From: Diorhabda sublineata
Lineage: Eukaryota > Arthropoda > Insecta > Coleoptera > Chrysomelidae
Assembly (NCBI RefSeq): GCF_026230105.1
Contig: NC_079475.1
Coordinates: 35,958,086 to 36,022,085, forward strand
Length of the DNA: 64,000 nt
Reading direction: 5' to 3'
The notes below the pieces were generated by a model that did not search any database, was not told where the DNA came from, and saw only the letters and a program-made list of their open reading frames with translations. Shown here one piece after another: positions 12,360 through 23,504 of this stretch. Made by a program: the position numbers and the translations under genes. Position 1 is the stretch's first letter; every line of letters starts with the position of its first letter.

Positions 12360-12780
12360 ATTAACCTAAACACAAAAATGACAATATACAAAGTCATAGT
12401 GGAGCTCATTCTAGCGTTTGGATGCGAGTGCTGGCAACAGATTAACAGAAGACAAAAATAGAGGCTGTGGAAATGGACAGCATATAGGGAACGAAGATAT
12501 AAAGTATAAACACTTCAGGGAGAATACAGACTAAGCAATTGCTCTGGTACTAACATGGAATGAGGATGGAGCAGAACAGGTGGCCGAAGAAAGCATTGAT
12601 GTTTCAACCGCAGAATAGAAGGAGACGAGGAAGACTCAAGAACTTGGAAGGAAGATATTGAATAAAATATGAAAAATAGAGCTATCCAGGAAAACGAGTG
12701 GATAGGTAGAAAAGTGTGGCGTACGAAATGCGGAATGCGGCAAAAAAAGCAGAGGAACTATTCCTACATTAAGGCCTACT
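12360..12780 (+). pseudogene. LINE C-terminal fragment
   Basis: The + strand reads GCECWQQINRRQK, then after breaks NMEWGWSRTGGRR and WIGRKVWRTKCG. This order is typical of the C-terminal region of insect RTE/CR1-like reverse transcriptases. Several stops and frame changes interrupt it. It directly precedes the palindromic element at 12863. Confidence 0.5.
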
Positions 12781-12862
12781 CCAAGAAATCCGTACAAAAA
12801 TCCTTCTTATCCTTCTTATCCTACCTATCCGATATAACAGGTAAATGAATTGAATGACAGTA

Positions 12863-13802
12863 CAGGGTCCTTCACGACGAGCTGAATCGATATGTATATG
12901 GGAAAGTACTGCGACTAGTGTTCTGAAAATTTGCTTGCATGGGTTTTCCGTTTCAGCTAAAATAATTTCAGTTTTCTGAAACTTCCAATTATACCGGACC
13001 CAAACTTCGTTATTTTAAACGGAATGCTATGGTTTTTATTAAATTTTTGGGATCTACGCGAAATTTCAATATAACTTTATATAAGGCATCGTATTCCTAA
13101 AGTCCATTATTTTTTAATTATTTAACCTTTTCGAAATTTTTGGACATATACAGCCCTCCACTAAAAAAATTAAATTTAATGTTTAATTAAGTTTAAGTGA
13201 GTCAGGTCTAATATTTTTGTGATTTGGACGAATAACACTTACAGATTTCAGAATCTGTGAAAACCTTGACAAAAATTTATATAGGGAGTCCCCTTAATTT
13301 GAAGTGTACAATCCAATTGTAAAGAGAAAAATGGGGGTTGCTATTTGGAAAAATTAAGTTTTTAGGTAGCAAAATTCAGCACTATTTTCTGAACACCCTA
13401 TATAAATTTTTGTCAAGGTTTTCACAGATTTTGAAAGCTGTAAATGTTATTTGTCCAAATCCCAAAAATATAAGACATGACTCACTCAAACTTAGAAATA
13501 TAATTTTTTTAGTGGACGGCTGTGTCGAAAAATTTCGAAAATGTGAAATAATTAAAAAAAGGTGTACTTTAGGCATACTATACTTTATATAAAGTTATAT
13601 TGAAATTTCGCGAAGATTCCAAAAATTTAATAAAAACCATAGCATCCCGTTTAAAATAACGAAGTTTGGGTCCACTTATGGTATAACAGAAAACTGAAAT
13701 TATTTTAGCTGAAACGAGCATTTCAGAAAACCCATGCAAGCAACTTTTCGGAGCACTACTTTTCCATATGCATATCGATTCAGCTCGTCGTGAAAGTCCC
13801 TG
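12863..13802. mobile_element. 940-bp palindromic foldback element
   Basis: The left arm (12863-13289) and right arm (about 13394-13802) are inverted copies over more than 400 bp, with a spacer of about 100 bp. Both ends read CAGGG and both are flanked by TA (12861-12862 and 13803-13804), fitting a Tc1/mariner-type TA target site. There are small indels between the arms but similarity extends end to end. The frames at 13338-13592 (+) and 13578-13898 (-) fall in the arms and are not convincing genes. Confidence 0.85.
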
Positions 13803-13805
13803 TAC

Positions 13806-14315
13806 ATCTTCTATCCAACCAAAAGTATCAGATAATAAGTATGCTTCATTGTATACTTTATCGTTGATTCCAAAACCTTTTTCGTTGTCATAACACAATT
13901 AATTAAATTAACTATGTATTTGTGTTAAAAACATTTATTTTCACGTGGAAATTATAGTGCTTTTTGGAACTTTTGTGGCTTAAGTAAGCTTTTTTAATCA
14001 ATAAATACGTCCACTTCAAGCTTGAAAACAATTTTAGGTGTTTAAGTACCTTAAAATTTCATCGCGAGATTGGGGACTCGCAAATAAACAACTGTAGCAT
14101 ACGTATTATGCATGCTATTATTAATAAACGTAATTAATAACCAAGAGGATGTAGCACACGCATGCTTATTAATCAAATTATTTAAACAGTTTAAACATTA
14201 AATTAATTAGACAGTCCCCCCAGTGAGTACAGTGTGTTAATTGAGCTTCTTCGAATTCAAATAAGTGAAAATAAAATATTTCCGATAAGACCAAAGGAAA
14301 AAATCAAGAACAAAG
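13806..14315. other. Spacer, possible LTR-element debris
   Basis: No gene is recognised. A GCATGC motif repeats (near 14107 and 14163) within AT-rich sequence that precedes a short ORF and gypsy-like debris. Confidence 0.3.
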
Positions 14316-14319
14316 CAAT

Positions 14320-14469
14320 ATGGGAGGTACTACAAGTAACGAAGAAATAATCAACGTACAAGCTGCCGGTCAAAGAAGCGATGGTGGCAATTTGTCCCAA
14401 GCAAGTACTTTCACGAAAATTGAATGTATGCAGTTGAGTACAATTACCATTATTATTATATTAGAATGA
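14320..14469 (+). CDS. Small ORF, 49 codons, possibly retroelement-derived
   Basis: This ORF begins MGGTTSNEEIINVQAAG and ends with a run of isoleucines before the stop. The N-terminal MGGTTS could accept a myristate group, and the isoleucine run hints at a membrane segment cut short. I do not recognise it with confidence. Its position a kilobase upstream of gypsy-type integrase debris suggests a small ORF from an LTR retroelement, but that is inference. Confidence 0.3.
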   Translation: MGGTTSNEEIINVQAAGQRSDGGNLSQASTFTKIECMQLSTITIIIILE

Positions 14470-14479
14470 ATCCTCGAAA

Positions 14480-15316
14480 AGAAAACAAAAAATAACTGAG
14501 CAATTGGACAGAATCCGAATGATTTATCATAGTGGAAATGGAATTCCAGTCGTAAGTTCCAATACTAAAAAGGTACAAACATTCTCCACACGCTTCACAA
14601 GTGTAAAAAAGGGTAAAAGCATTAGCTGATTAAACAATATCATGAAACAAAAATTGCAAAACATCGCATTGCAAACAACAACACCAGAGTGCCAGCTAGA
14701 GGTCCACGTCTTACCAGAGAACATCGAGTACATCAACTACATCGGGAACATCAAGATGTTGTCTGTATTCATCAGATAGGCGTGTACCAGTTTATAGGCG
14801 ACGTGGTGAACGGCACGATCAGGTTAATTTTTGTGAAACTGAAAGCTTTGGTGGTTGCTTTATCATGAATAGGGGAGGAATTTCTTTCGAGGATCGCACG
14901 GAGTTAATACCAGTGAATGATGGAAGACTTAATGCTGACAGGTACATAACCAATATCCTAGAACCCCATGTAGTGCCCTATATGCCTCGTATCGGTGACA
15001 ACTCTGTGCTAATGCACGACAATGCTCGTCCAAATGCTAGAGTGGTTCAAAGTATTTAGAAGAGGTCGAAATACCCACCCTGAATTGATCTGCACGTAGC
15101 CCGGATCTTAACCCAATAGAGCATGTCTGGGACTATCTAGGATGGCAAATTCAGCTACATACGGCACCAATAAGAACACTAGATGATCTTAAAAATTTTC
15201 TTTTTAACTTTTGGGAAAACATGCCGCAAGGATACGACCAGAACCTGTTTAGAAATCTTCCAAGACGAATGGAAGCTGTAATTAGAGCGAGGAGTGGCAA
15301 CACACGCTATTAGAAA
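14480..15316 (+). pseudogene. Tc1-type transposase remnant
   Basis: The + strand carries GGISFEDRTELIPVNDG followed by LMHDNARPNARVVQ (second catalytic Asp). After a frame break comes ARSPDLNPIEHVWD, which carries the final Glu block of DD34E Tc1 transposases. The C-terminal part reads LPRRMEAVIRARSGNTRY just before the stop at 15313. Upstream, only fragments of the DNA-binding half remain. At least two frame changes and several stops mean it is dead. The terminal repeats are not resolved. Confidence 0.75.
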
Positions 15317-15469
15317 TTCATTGGCTGGTTTTAGTTTAAGCACCGTTCATTTTTTTGTATAGATGTTTGGTACAATTTTTTTGATATTTTCTATGTTTTG
15401 GTAAATCAAACTTTTTGTCCTCTGTAGATTAAACTGATATAAAATAAATGTATAAAATTATGTTACAAC

Positions 15470-15815
15470 GATCCCAATACCCGATGAAATAGCAAAAATC
15501 ATTAGTCGAAAATTGTATTCTAATTTATGGACCACCTTCTATACTCGTGAAGAAGGACAAGAATTTTTTAATTAAGTTCTTAAGAGTGTGAATGAACTAC
15601 TTGGAATTAAACAAATCAATCAACACCTCACCACTCACAATCATCTAATTACAGCTTCGCATACAAGACAACACCATCAACTATGATTACACACCGTTCG
15701 AACTCGTTTTTGGAAAAAATATCGAATTAGCAACCAAATTAACCAACGAAATTTATCCAGTTTATAATCTTGACTTAAATGAAAAAACTCAAACATCGTT
15801 TACAAGTGATACATA
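15470..15815 (+). pseudogene. Gypsy-type integrase fragment
   Basis: Two frames contain REEGQEFFN then VNELLGIKQIN, matching the integrase core after the second Asp. After a frame change, YTPFELVFGKNIELATKL matches the end of the integrase core in Ty3/gypsy elements. Stops interrupt it, and no protease, RT or RNase H is visible nearby. It is an old fragment of an LTR retrotransposon. Confidence 0.6.
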
Positions 15816-17291
15816 ACTAAGTAAACTGCATTTTTCATAATTTCTTATTTCATGAGTCATATCCACATTATGTTTAAGTTAACATTTTACTATAACAATT
15901 AAAAAGTATTATTTAACTCGATAGCTACATGACGATGTAATTAGAAGCCATCCAACAGTAAAATCATTAATAAAATGATGCGTCATGAGTCTATTAGAAT
16001 CCATTTCTATTATATGAAATATTACTCATCCTTTCCAATGCGAAAGGATGAAAACTAGGAAACAAACTTTCCACGGTCACGGTGACGTAATAGGTGAGCG
16101 GCAAACTCCCAAAAAGACGCTTAGAAAAGTGAAAGCATTCGTACTAATGACTTAAAGTCGCTGAATCCGAATATATTTTTTTAATTAAATTTGAGGGAAC
16201 CTTGTCAATATCGAATTTAAAAAAAAAGTTTCTATAACATATTCTCCAACTATTTTGTAAAGTATCAAAAGCTGTCCGAAGTTTCCAAAGCATTTTCCGG
16301 CCGAGCGGGAAATTTTAGAAAATTTTTTTCATTGTTTGATGACTTCGCATATTGAAATGAAAAAGTTGAGTGAGAAAAATTTTAATTATCCATCACTACA
16401 TATATAGTCTAAACGTACATAGTTTGAGGAAGTTTTTCTGATAATTTCAGCCCTCAATTTCGTCTAGAGACGAAGAAAATGAGTTTTTTTTTGTATTTGC
16501 ACTTGCCAAATACGAGTAAGAACATTTTTTTCACAAAAAAATTTCTTTTAATTATTATGAAAACTTTTATCATTCAAATCTTTATAAAATTGCACCCTAG
16601 TGAGCAACGGACGGAAATACCACGTCTATAAATCTTATATATTAAAAAAATTGATGATTTCCATTCCGAGTCCGTTCAGGCGTTCTCTCCAACCGATTTG
16701 CTTAATTTTTTTTTCATTGAAAGGTATTGATGCACAGATCAGCCATCAACCATCGGATTTCATCTAATTTTCACCATTCTCAAGTTATACTCAAATGCGA
16801 TTTCCCCCTGTACATTACTTATGGGAGTTTTTCACATACACACGTTCTATCCTCAATATCTCAGGTTCTATTCAAGATAGAGTCTTCGTTTTGGTTTAAG
16901 AACACTTGCTGAAACACCTTCTTTCTTTTGAGTTTTTGAACACTTAAATCGGTTGAGTTGGAGAGGAGCTAGGAGCTGACATTCAATGAGGAGTTATGGA
17001 TTTTTGTAGGTTTTTGGCAATTTTTCTACATTCAGAGATCTATATCTCAAGTTCTAATATAGCTACAGAGTTTGTTCTTTTCTATTATAATGATTTCTGA
17101 TACTTATTTAATGGATTCGATGAAGAAGAATTGAATAGACTTTCCAATTTAGAAGACGTTCTTCTCGATGACGCGACGCAACTTTCTATCTATGTCAAAG
17201 CTATCTAATTAGTTGTTAATTCTTTAAGATACAAAATTTAGCTACGTTCAAATATGTAAGTATTGACAAATTACCACCATTCAAGCCTGCA

Positions 17292-17842
17292 TTGCAAAAA
17301 CACGTTTTGCGACGTCTTTGGCAAAAGAATGAGTGGAAGCAGAACAATAGTTCAAATATAACTAGTGAAGTCTTGAAAGGATGTGCATGGTCAGTTGATA
17401 ATGATGGAAATATTTCTCCTGATTACTACGATATAATAGAATCCAGAGACCAACAAAACGAAAAGCATGCTTCGGGTAGCCGAAATGAAAACGCTCAGAA
17501 CTATAGTGGGAAAAACAAGAGTAGATCGAATCAGGAACACTGACATCAGGGAACAATGTGGGATGTAAGACATCGTAAGATGGGGGAGACAAAGAAAAAT
17601 ATACTGGTACGCCCACGTGAGAAGAATAGAATCCTACGCATCGTACTTGAAGGGAAACCAATAAGGAAAAGAGAACCTGGACGACCACCTGGCAGCTTGC
17701 AGTCCACCTCCCAGGAACTGATACAGAGGAACCTGCAACACTAACAGATCATGAGATCTTAAAAATGAATAAGAAGAAGAAGACTACGATAGAAATTCAG
17801 CAATGGAGTATTTGCAAAAGTCCATTGCGTGGAAGCTGATTT
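17292..17842 (+). pseudogene. ORF of the long-TIR element, split by a LINE
   Basis: Before the LINE the frame reads LRRLWQKNEWKQN and KGCAWSVDNDGNISPDYYD. After it the frame continues RNSAMEYLQKSIAWKLI and stops. One TSD copy removed, the two parts are in frame. The ORF therefore predates the LINE. It may be a C-terminal piece of a transposase, or a captured gene. No catalytic motif is visible. Confidence 0.45.
17425..17791 (+). mobile_element. 5'-truncated LINE with 9-bp target duplication
   Basis: The insert is flanked by ACTACGATA at 17425-17433 and 17783-17791. Inside, one frame reads MLRVAEMKTLRTIVGKTRVD, then RNTDIREQCGM and WYAHVRRIESYASYLKGN. This is the C-terminal end of a LINE reverse transcriptase. 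The 3' end is a short AAG repeat tail (AATAAGAAGAAGAAG). The visible frame has a stop, so it is non-coding now, but the boundaries are clear. Confidence 0.85.
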
Positions 17843-18131
17843 GAAATGTTGTGATTTATGTAGTTGAAAACTTTGTGACTCAACTTTTTCATTTCAATGT
17901 GCGAAATTTTCCGAAATTTCCTGCTCGACCGGAAAATGCTTTGGAAATTTTGGATAGCTTTTGATACTTTGAAATTTTCTTAAAGAAATATTGATTTTTC
18001 GCTGACTTGTGTGAGTTGAGTTGAGCGCAAAAAATTATGACTCGATGTTTATCGAAACTTTTTCTCTAAATTCGATATTGACAATTTTCCAGCAAATTTA
18101 ATTAAAAACAAACTTTATATTCGGATTCGGG

Positions 18132-19400
18132 GACCTAGAAAAGATATATAAGCCAAATATCGACCATTATCCAATAGTACAAATCTGGTTGCTATTATGC
18201 ATTGTTTAAAGTGGTTGCCGCTCGCTTGTAATAAAGTGTCGGCGGCTGAGAGTTCAATTTCATTTTGGAGCAAAAACACCCCAAAACATTATTTCCGTCA
18301 CAAGATATCATCACAACGGATGCGGAGGTAATTTAGAGAAATGAGTCATAGGTCAAAGATCAATGACGAGTAAATGTTCTTGAAACGAGGGAGGTTGATT
18401 CTGTTGACATTTCAAATACGAGGGCGACTTTCACTACAGTTAGTTTTCGTCATGTTTTTTATGTTAGCTATCAAAATTTGACATAAATCTGACACATAGA
18501 TAGGAATTTTTGCTAGAAGAATCCTAGGCTCAAGTACGACCTCAGTGGCGCCATTTGGCGAAATTTGGCTATGTCATTTTGTACATCGAAATTGTTCGAT
18601 ATCTTGCTTCGTTTTCGAGATATCGATACTTGAAGTCGAAAAAACCTAACCTAATCTAACCTTCCGCCTTTGAAAGCATTCGGAACGTAGTCTTTAAAGC
18701 ATTGCTAAATATTTTTTTTATTCTATAAACGGTATAAAGCAGACAATTCGTTTTAAAAAAAGTTGAATTGTTTTTGTATATAACAAAATATTTATCGATC
18801 ATATATAACTACCCATTTTGCTTCAGCATTCGACGCTTTCATCAAAATTAGACTCATAAGTGAACAGGCTTCACGGTCTATATTGTGGACGAGTAATTTT
18901 TTTAATGACGATAGAAGTTAAAATGACGTAAAAGCAATCATTAAATGATACATTTTGTATAAAAACTAATTCTTCAACATTTTTAAATTCATTCGACAAA
19001 ATTCAAAAAGTCCTTACTGGAATAAAGTTATGATGGATAACATTTCCTTAGCCAACCTCTTTTGGAGATATTATCCCTACGATATGGTGAGTCAAATTGA
19101 ATTTTTTTCTAAAAGTTAAGTAAAGATAGTAATTTCAAATTGAAATTTGAATCAAGTGAAAACAGCAACCCACATCTTATTTATTATCAAATCATTTTTC
19201 CGAGATTTAGTTTCATAAAAAAATTTTACATGAGAGATCTTCTTCCGAACACCCTGTGTATGATAAGAACTCTTGGACTGAACCTTGTAAATATGTTATT
19301 TCTTTATCTCTTTTCTCTCCGGAATTTCTCGGAAAAGGGGGCCTGAATTTTCTTGGAAAACGATTCCAGAATTTCTGCGAACAAGGATTGAGTGGAATTA
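18132..19400. other. Spacer without recognisable gene
   Basis: No gene is recognised. A cluster of CCTAACCTAATCTAACC near 18648 is a common insect repeat-like motif. It is too short to call telomeric. Confidence 0.4.
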
Positions 19401-19580
19401 GTTTATTATGAAAAGCTTGTGGAGTGGGCCTTCAGGGCAGCGTGACTCATTCGATTCCAGGGGAATGGGCGCCGCACGAGAATATCGTCAGCGCCGTGAC
19501 GTCTACATGCATGCAGAAAGAGGAAGCTTTCATTTCAATTATTCATAACAACAAATTATTAAATATTAGGTAGTAATATT
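19400..19580 (+). other. GC-richer open segment
   Basis: A short + strand frame reads GVGLQGSVTHSIPGEWAP and ends after about 55 codons. It is clearly richer in G and C than its surroundings. It could be a small exon, a promoter block or a repeat fragment. There is no family match that I know. Confidence 0.25.
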
Positions 19581-20215
19581 CAATCTTAATGAAAAATAAT
19601 AAATTTTGAGATTATCTTGAATGTACTTACAGGAATGTTTTTATTGATTGTCTGAAGTTATCTTACACAGAACTTTGACAACATATTATTTTGCAATTAA
19701 ACAAACATAATTTTTAATCGAGGACACCGTAACGTGATATATGAATTGGAACAAAATCTTTGCCAGCTAGATTATGAGCGTTTTCGTATGTGGCAAAATT
19801 ATTCACCAAAGTGTACTAACACTAATATATTCCAAGCTTTCGAATACTTATGTATCCATCGTCTGGGACTGAAATTATGTTTGTAAACTAACCAATCAAT
19901 ATTAAACATCATCCACAACAACCTAACTTTATTTAGCCTATATTCAACGTCAAGTACAATCTAAAAATATCTATGAAAGTATAACAATTAATTGCGGCGT
20001 TTCAAATTTTGTTGTTTCTTTTAAAAAGGCAAAACATTAAATTCATCGATTTCAAAAATCAATATTAAAATTGACGCTTGATCGTAGAAATATTAAGGTT
20101 TTGATTATGGTTGTTATAGAAATATTTGTGGATTTTCATTTGCTACATGATTAATGACCTTAATTTTTTTAGGTTAAGTCGTTATCAGTTGAATTTCAGA
20201 GGTTAGGTGAGGTTA
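19581..20215. other. AT-rich spacer, nothing recognised
   Basis: No coding or RNA gene is recognised. Confidence 0.4.
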
Positions 20216-20229
20216 ATTTGTTGTCGATG

Positions 20230-20454
20230 AATTTCTTTTATATAAAAGGTGAATCACCAACCAATAAATTGCCTAACATAGTATATGAAATTCCTTCTTC
20301 AAATTGTGACAAGAAATACATTGGTCAGTCAAAGAGGTTACTCACCAATCGGATAACCTCTCACAAAAGCGATAGCAAATTATATCTTGACTTGTGTTCA
20401 TTAACGACACATGTTTATTATGGAGGACATAATATGAATTATGAATCTGCTTAA
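20230..20454 (+). pseudogene. Penelope-like element, GIY-YIG endonuclease fragment
   Basis: The frame reads LPNIVYEIPSSNCDKKYIGQ followed by SKRLLTNRITSHKSD. This matches the IVY...YIGQ core, the basic arginine-containing helix and the following His of the GIY-YIG domain found at the C-terminus of Penelope-like retroelements. The reverse transcriptase that should precede it is absent. A degraded hammerhead-like motif lies about 85 bp downstream (20537-20557), where these elements often carry one. Confidence 0.75.
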
Positions 20455-20536
20455 ATTTTATAGACAATAATATTTTAGTGAGTGTGACAAGTTAAAACTC
20501 GTTTATGGTGTTTATTATTGTAGTTTAGTCCAAGTA

Positions 20537-20562
20537 GCCCTGAGAGACGCAACAACGTGCTG
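20537..20562 (+). ncRNA. Degraded hammerhead-ribozyme-like motif
   Basis: The text CCCTGAGAGACGCAACAACG resembles the core and stem II of the motif at 30794-30814, with a deletion in the CTGANGA core. The GAAA strand is lost. It is probably a dead copy linked to the GIY-YIG fragment just upstream. Confidence 0.4.
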
Positions 20563-20589
20563 TGATTTATACTTTTTGGACCAACACAT

Positions 20590-21082
20590 CTTCTTGTGAA
20601 CTTCATATGAGTACTTCTACAGTCAAAAGGATATTGAGAAAACCTGGTCTTTTTGAAAGGGGGGCAGTGAAGAAACCTATTTTAAGACGTTGTTGCAGGG
20701 GAGAAAAGAACATAAAAATTGTGTGCAGGCTAAAGGACCTTGAGTAATAGCGATTGTAAAACACGGCGGAGAATCGGTGATTGCTTGGGGATATTTTGGA
20801 GGAAGGGCGACTGGAGACTTGGTAAAAATTGAAGGGATTTTGAAGAGAGAAAGCTGTAAAAAATACTAAAGGAAAGTGACGTTCTGGCTAGTGCCTGATC
20901 GGCAGAAAATTCATCGTCCAGTATGTCAATGATCCCATGTCAGGAAAATGTCCATGTCTTACTTCCATTTTACATCTTTGGGATATACTTTAAAATGAAT
21001 GAATATCAAAATCGATCGTATTGTTTTTATTTTTTGTGCATCATTCAAACTATAGGGTGGGCAAAAACTTTTGTCCGATAGT
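20590..21082 (+). pseudogene. Tc1-like transposase remnant with right terminus
   Basis: The + strand reads STSTVKRILRKPGLFERGAV (helix-turn-helix end). After a large internal deletion it reads GDLVKIEGILKRE and LIGRKFIVQ. The sequence ends with GGTGGGCAAAAACTTTTGTC before TA-rich sequence, like the terminal repeat of a Tc1-type element. The catalytic acidic residues are mostly lost. Confidence 0.6.
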
Positions 21083-21778
21083 ATATATTGAATAGGAAAC
21101 ACTTCAAAACATCAAAACGTTCCTAAAATAGATAACAATGATATTGCAACATATTCCATGAATGGAAATCTCGCTAAATTTAGAAAGGCTACACTAAATA
21201 TAATGTATATAGTATATATTAAATCTAATTGGGAAATACCGATTTAATAACATTTAGTACCAATACACGTTATCCAATATAGAGTAGTCAATGGAAAGGT
21301 TTATTGAATCTGGTCTTTCCTGTAGCGGGATTCCCCCTATACTACAAACTCATTTTACCAATATTTATATTGAATTAATGAATATCTTATATCGATTATG
21401 TGGGATTTACGATCATATATTACACGTTATTAGAATTTTAATGTAATAATTAATCATTTAATAGAAATTTGGAATATATTTTTAATCGTTATAGATTTTA
21501 AATTAAAAAATATGATAAGTGCGGACAATATTTTGTTTTATATTTTGTAAATAGAAATAATTTTTTTTAACAATGAAAATTAAATTTGCTGCCTCTTAAA
21601 ATCTGTCACCTTAGGCTACAACCCACTCAGTCTACTGGTAAATCTTCCACTGGATTTTGATATTTTGTTGTGTATGCATTTTTCTTTCTCTTTAAACCTC
21701 TATCTAAAATCTCATATTTGCACAATAAATTTAAAATTATACCTCGAGTGCATGCTACGTAAACATAAGTAAACATAG
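21083..21778. other. AT-rich spacer, nothing firm
   Basis: A - strand frame (21818-21627) reads YVYVACTRGIILNLLCKYE. It superficially recalls a helicase motif but lacks the rest of any helicase. Confidence 0.3.
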
Positions 21779-22198
21779 TTGGTAAGAGTATGATAAGCCA
21801 CCCCACGACGATTATCATGAAACTCTAGACATAGATTAATGATGATACGAGAAATCGATTTATTATATCTATTTTATGCGGAAATATTTACTTCTGGAGA
21901 TACCAGATAACTGGACTATCGAAACCTCAGCAATGAAGTCTACACTTATGAACGGGTCAATCACAAAGAAATATTTGTTTCTGATAGCGGGGCTCATACC
22001 CAAAGAATTGAGGCCAGCTAAAGACCTCTATTCTTTCGCGATAGGCATGTACCTTCAGAAGATTGGGAAAACAGAGTCATAGAATATACATGGCGACGAG
22101 AATGTCGGAAATCTGAACCAAAAATAGACCCATTAATTTCATTAATAGAAGAAATCAAATGTATAAGTTAGAGATTTAACGCCAATTAAAATATTTTA

Positions 22199-23504
22199 CG
22201 AAGCATATTTTTTAAGTAAGTACCGTTTTGGAATTAAAACAAGAAGTGCAAAGATATCGTAATAATTTTATTTTTACATGTAATTCTGTACCTTAACCTA
22301 CTTTTCTACATAATTTCCGTGAATATTGATGCACTTGTCATAACGTGGCACCAGTTTTTGAATACGCTCCTCATAAAATTCTGCCGTCTGACTTGTTAAC
22401 CACTGTATCACAACTGTTGTCTTGAAGACGCTGACCGCCAGGTGTCTCTTCAAGTGGAGGAACAAATGGTAGTCGCTGAGCGCCAGATCAGGGCTGTAGG
22501 GAGGATGATCTAGAGTTTTCCATTGAAAAGATTTGATGAGATCTTTGGTCCGATTAGCCACATGTGGACGGGCATTGTCATGCAGCAAAACGATACCCCT
22601 ACTCAACTTGCCACGTCTTTTGTTCTGGATTGCACGACGCAGATTATTCAATGTCTCACAATAAGACGCTGCATTGATTGTCTCATTAAGAGGCCGAAAC
22701 TCCACTAGCAATACTCCTTTTCCAAAAAACTGTGCACATGATTTTCCGGGCAGAAATTGTTTGCTTAAACTTCACTTTTTTGGGTGATGATGAATATCGC
22801 CATTCCATGAATAATGTTGTTTCGATTCTGGTGTGACGTAGGCCACCCATGTTTCGTCACCAGTAACAATTTGGTCTAAAAAATCTTCACCTTCATTGCG
22901 GTACCGCTCAAGGTAAGTCAATGCACTGCCTAAACGTTGGGTTTTGTGCAAATCCGTCAACATTTTTGGAACCCAACGTGAACACAATTTCCGGTATTTA
23001 AAGTTCTCGGCCACATTGCGATACAAAACACTTTGAAAATATTGAGGAAAGTAGTCGCACAATGATGAATTTGTAAAGTGTCTGTTTTCTCTCACCCTTT
23101 CGTCCACTTGCTGCACCAAATTTTCATTAACGACCGAAGGACGCCCATTCCGTTCTTCATCATGCACATTCGTGCGGCCATCTTTAAATGTTTCCACCCA
23201 TTTCCTTACCATTTCATCACTCATAATGTTTTGTCCGTAAACTTCACAGATCTCACGATGAATATCGATCGGTTATATGCCTTTAGCACTAAGAAATCGT
23301 ATAACAGCCCGTACTTCACAATCGGCGGGACTCACGATTGTCGGTGGCATCTTAAACACTCAGTAAACAACGTACACAATGAAGAATCAGATTGTAATGG
23401 CGTCAGTGCGTAGACAAAAGATGTAAATAACCAGCGTGGAACGCCGACCTTGGGGTTGCGGCGGCGGAATCGCAAAACGGTAATTACTTAAAAAATATGC
23501 CTCG
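22199..23504 (-). mobile_element. mariner transposon with both TIRs, 1306 bp
   Basis: Terminal repeats of 32 bp start CGAAGCATATTTTTTAAGTA on the left and CGAGGCATATTTTTTAAGTA on the inverted right end. They differ at two positions and end in ACCGTTTTG. TA dinucleotides flank both ends (22197-22198 and 23505-23506). The length and structure are those of a full-length mariner, and the good TIR match suggests a fairly recent arrival compared with its neighbours. Confidence 0.92.
22298..23350 (-). pseudogene. mariner transposase, DD34D, inactivated
   Basis: Reading starts at ATG 23350 (MPPTIVSPADCEVRAVIRFL) and ends at the stop near 22298, about 350 codons, the normal mariner length. The helix-turn-helix half contains SDEMVRKWVETFKDGRTNV. 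The catalytic blocks are TGDETW, LLHDNARPHVA and HPPYSPDLALSDYHLF, with 34 residues between the second and third Asp. There is a stop early in the frame (after AKGI), a frame change in an A run near 22775, and a second one near 22715. All catalytic residues survive, so the breaks are few and young-looking. Confidence 0.9.

Larger units (their letters stand above)
16158..18131. mobile_element. Long-TIR DNA transposon with a nested LINE
   Basis: Terminal inverted repeats of about 230 bp run from about 16158-16390 and about 17870-18131. They match in GAATCCGAATATA at the ends and in TTCCAAAGCATTTTCCGG further in. Inside is a + strand frame (17292 onward, LLKGCAWSVDNDGNISPDYYD type) that is interrupted by a LINE and resumes after it. 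I do not recognise the encoded protein, so the superfamily is unassigned. Confidence 0.7.

Noticed and set aside
13338..13898. Overlapping ORFs of 84, 64 and 106 codons
   Set aside because: They lie within the palindrome arms and are mirror images of each other's sequence, with no family resemblance.
18640..18665. CCTAACCTAATCTAACC as insect telomeric repeat
   Set aside because: There are only about three imperfect units, so it cannot be told from common insect low-complexity text.
21627..21818. A - strand frame with YVYVACTRG resembling a helicase motif
   Set aside because: Only one short motif-like stretch is present, with no Walker motifs or other helicase blocks nearby.
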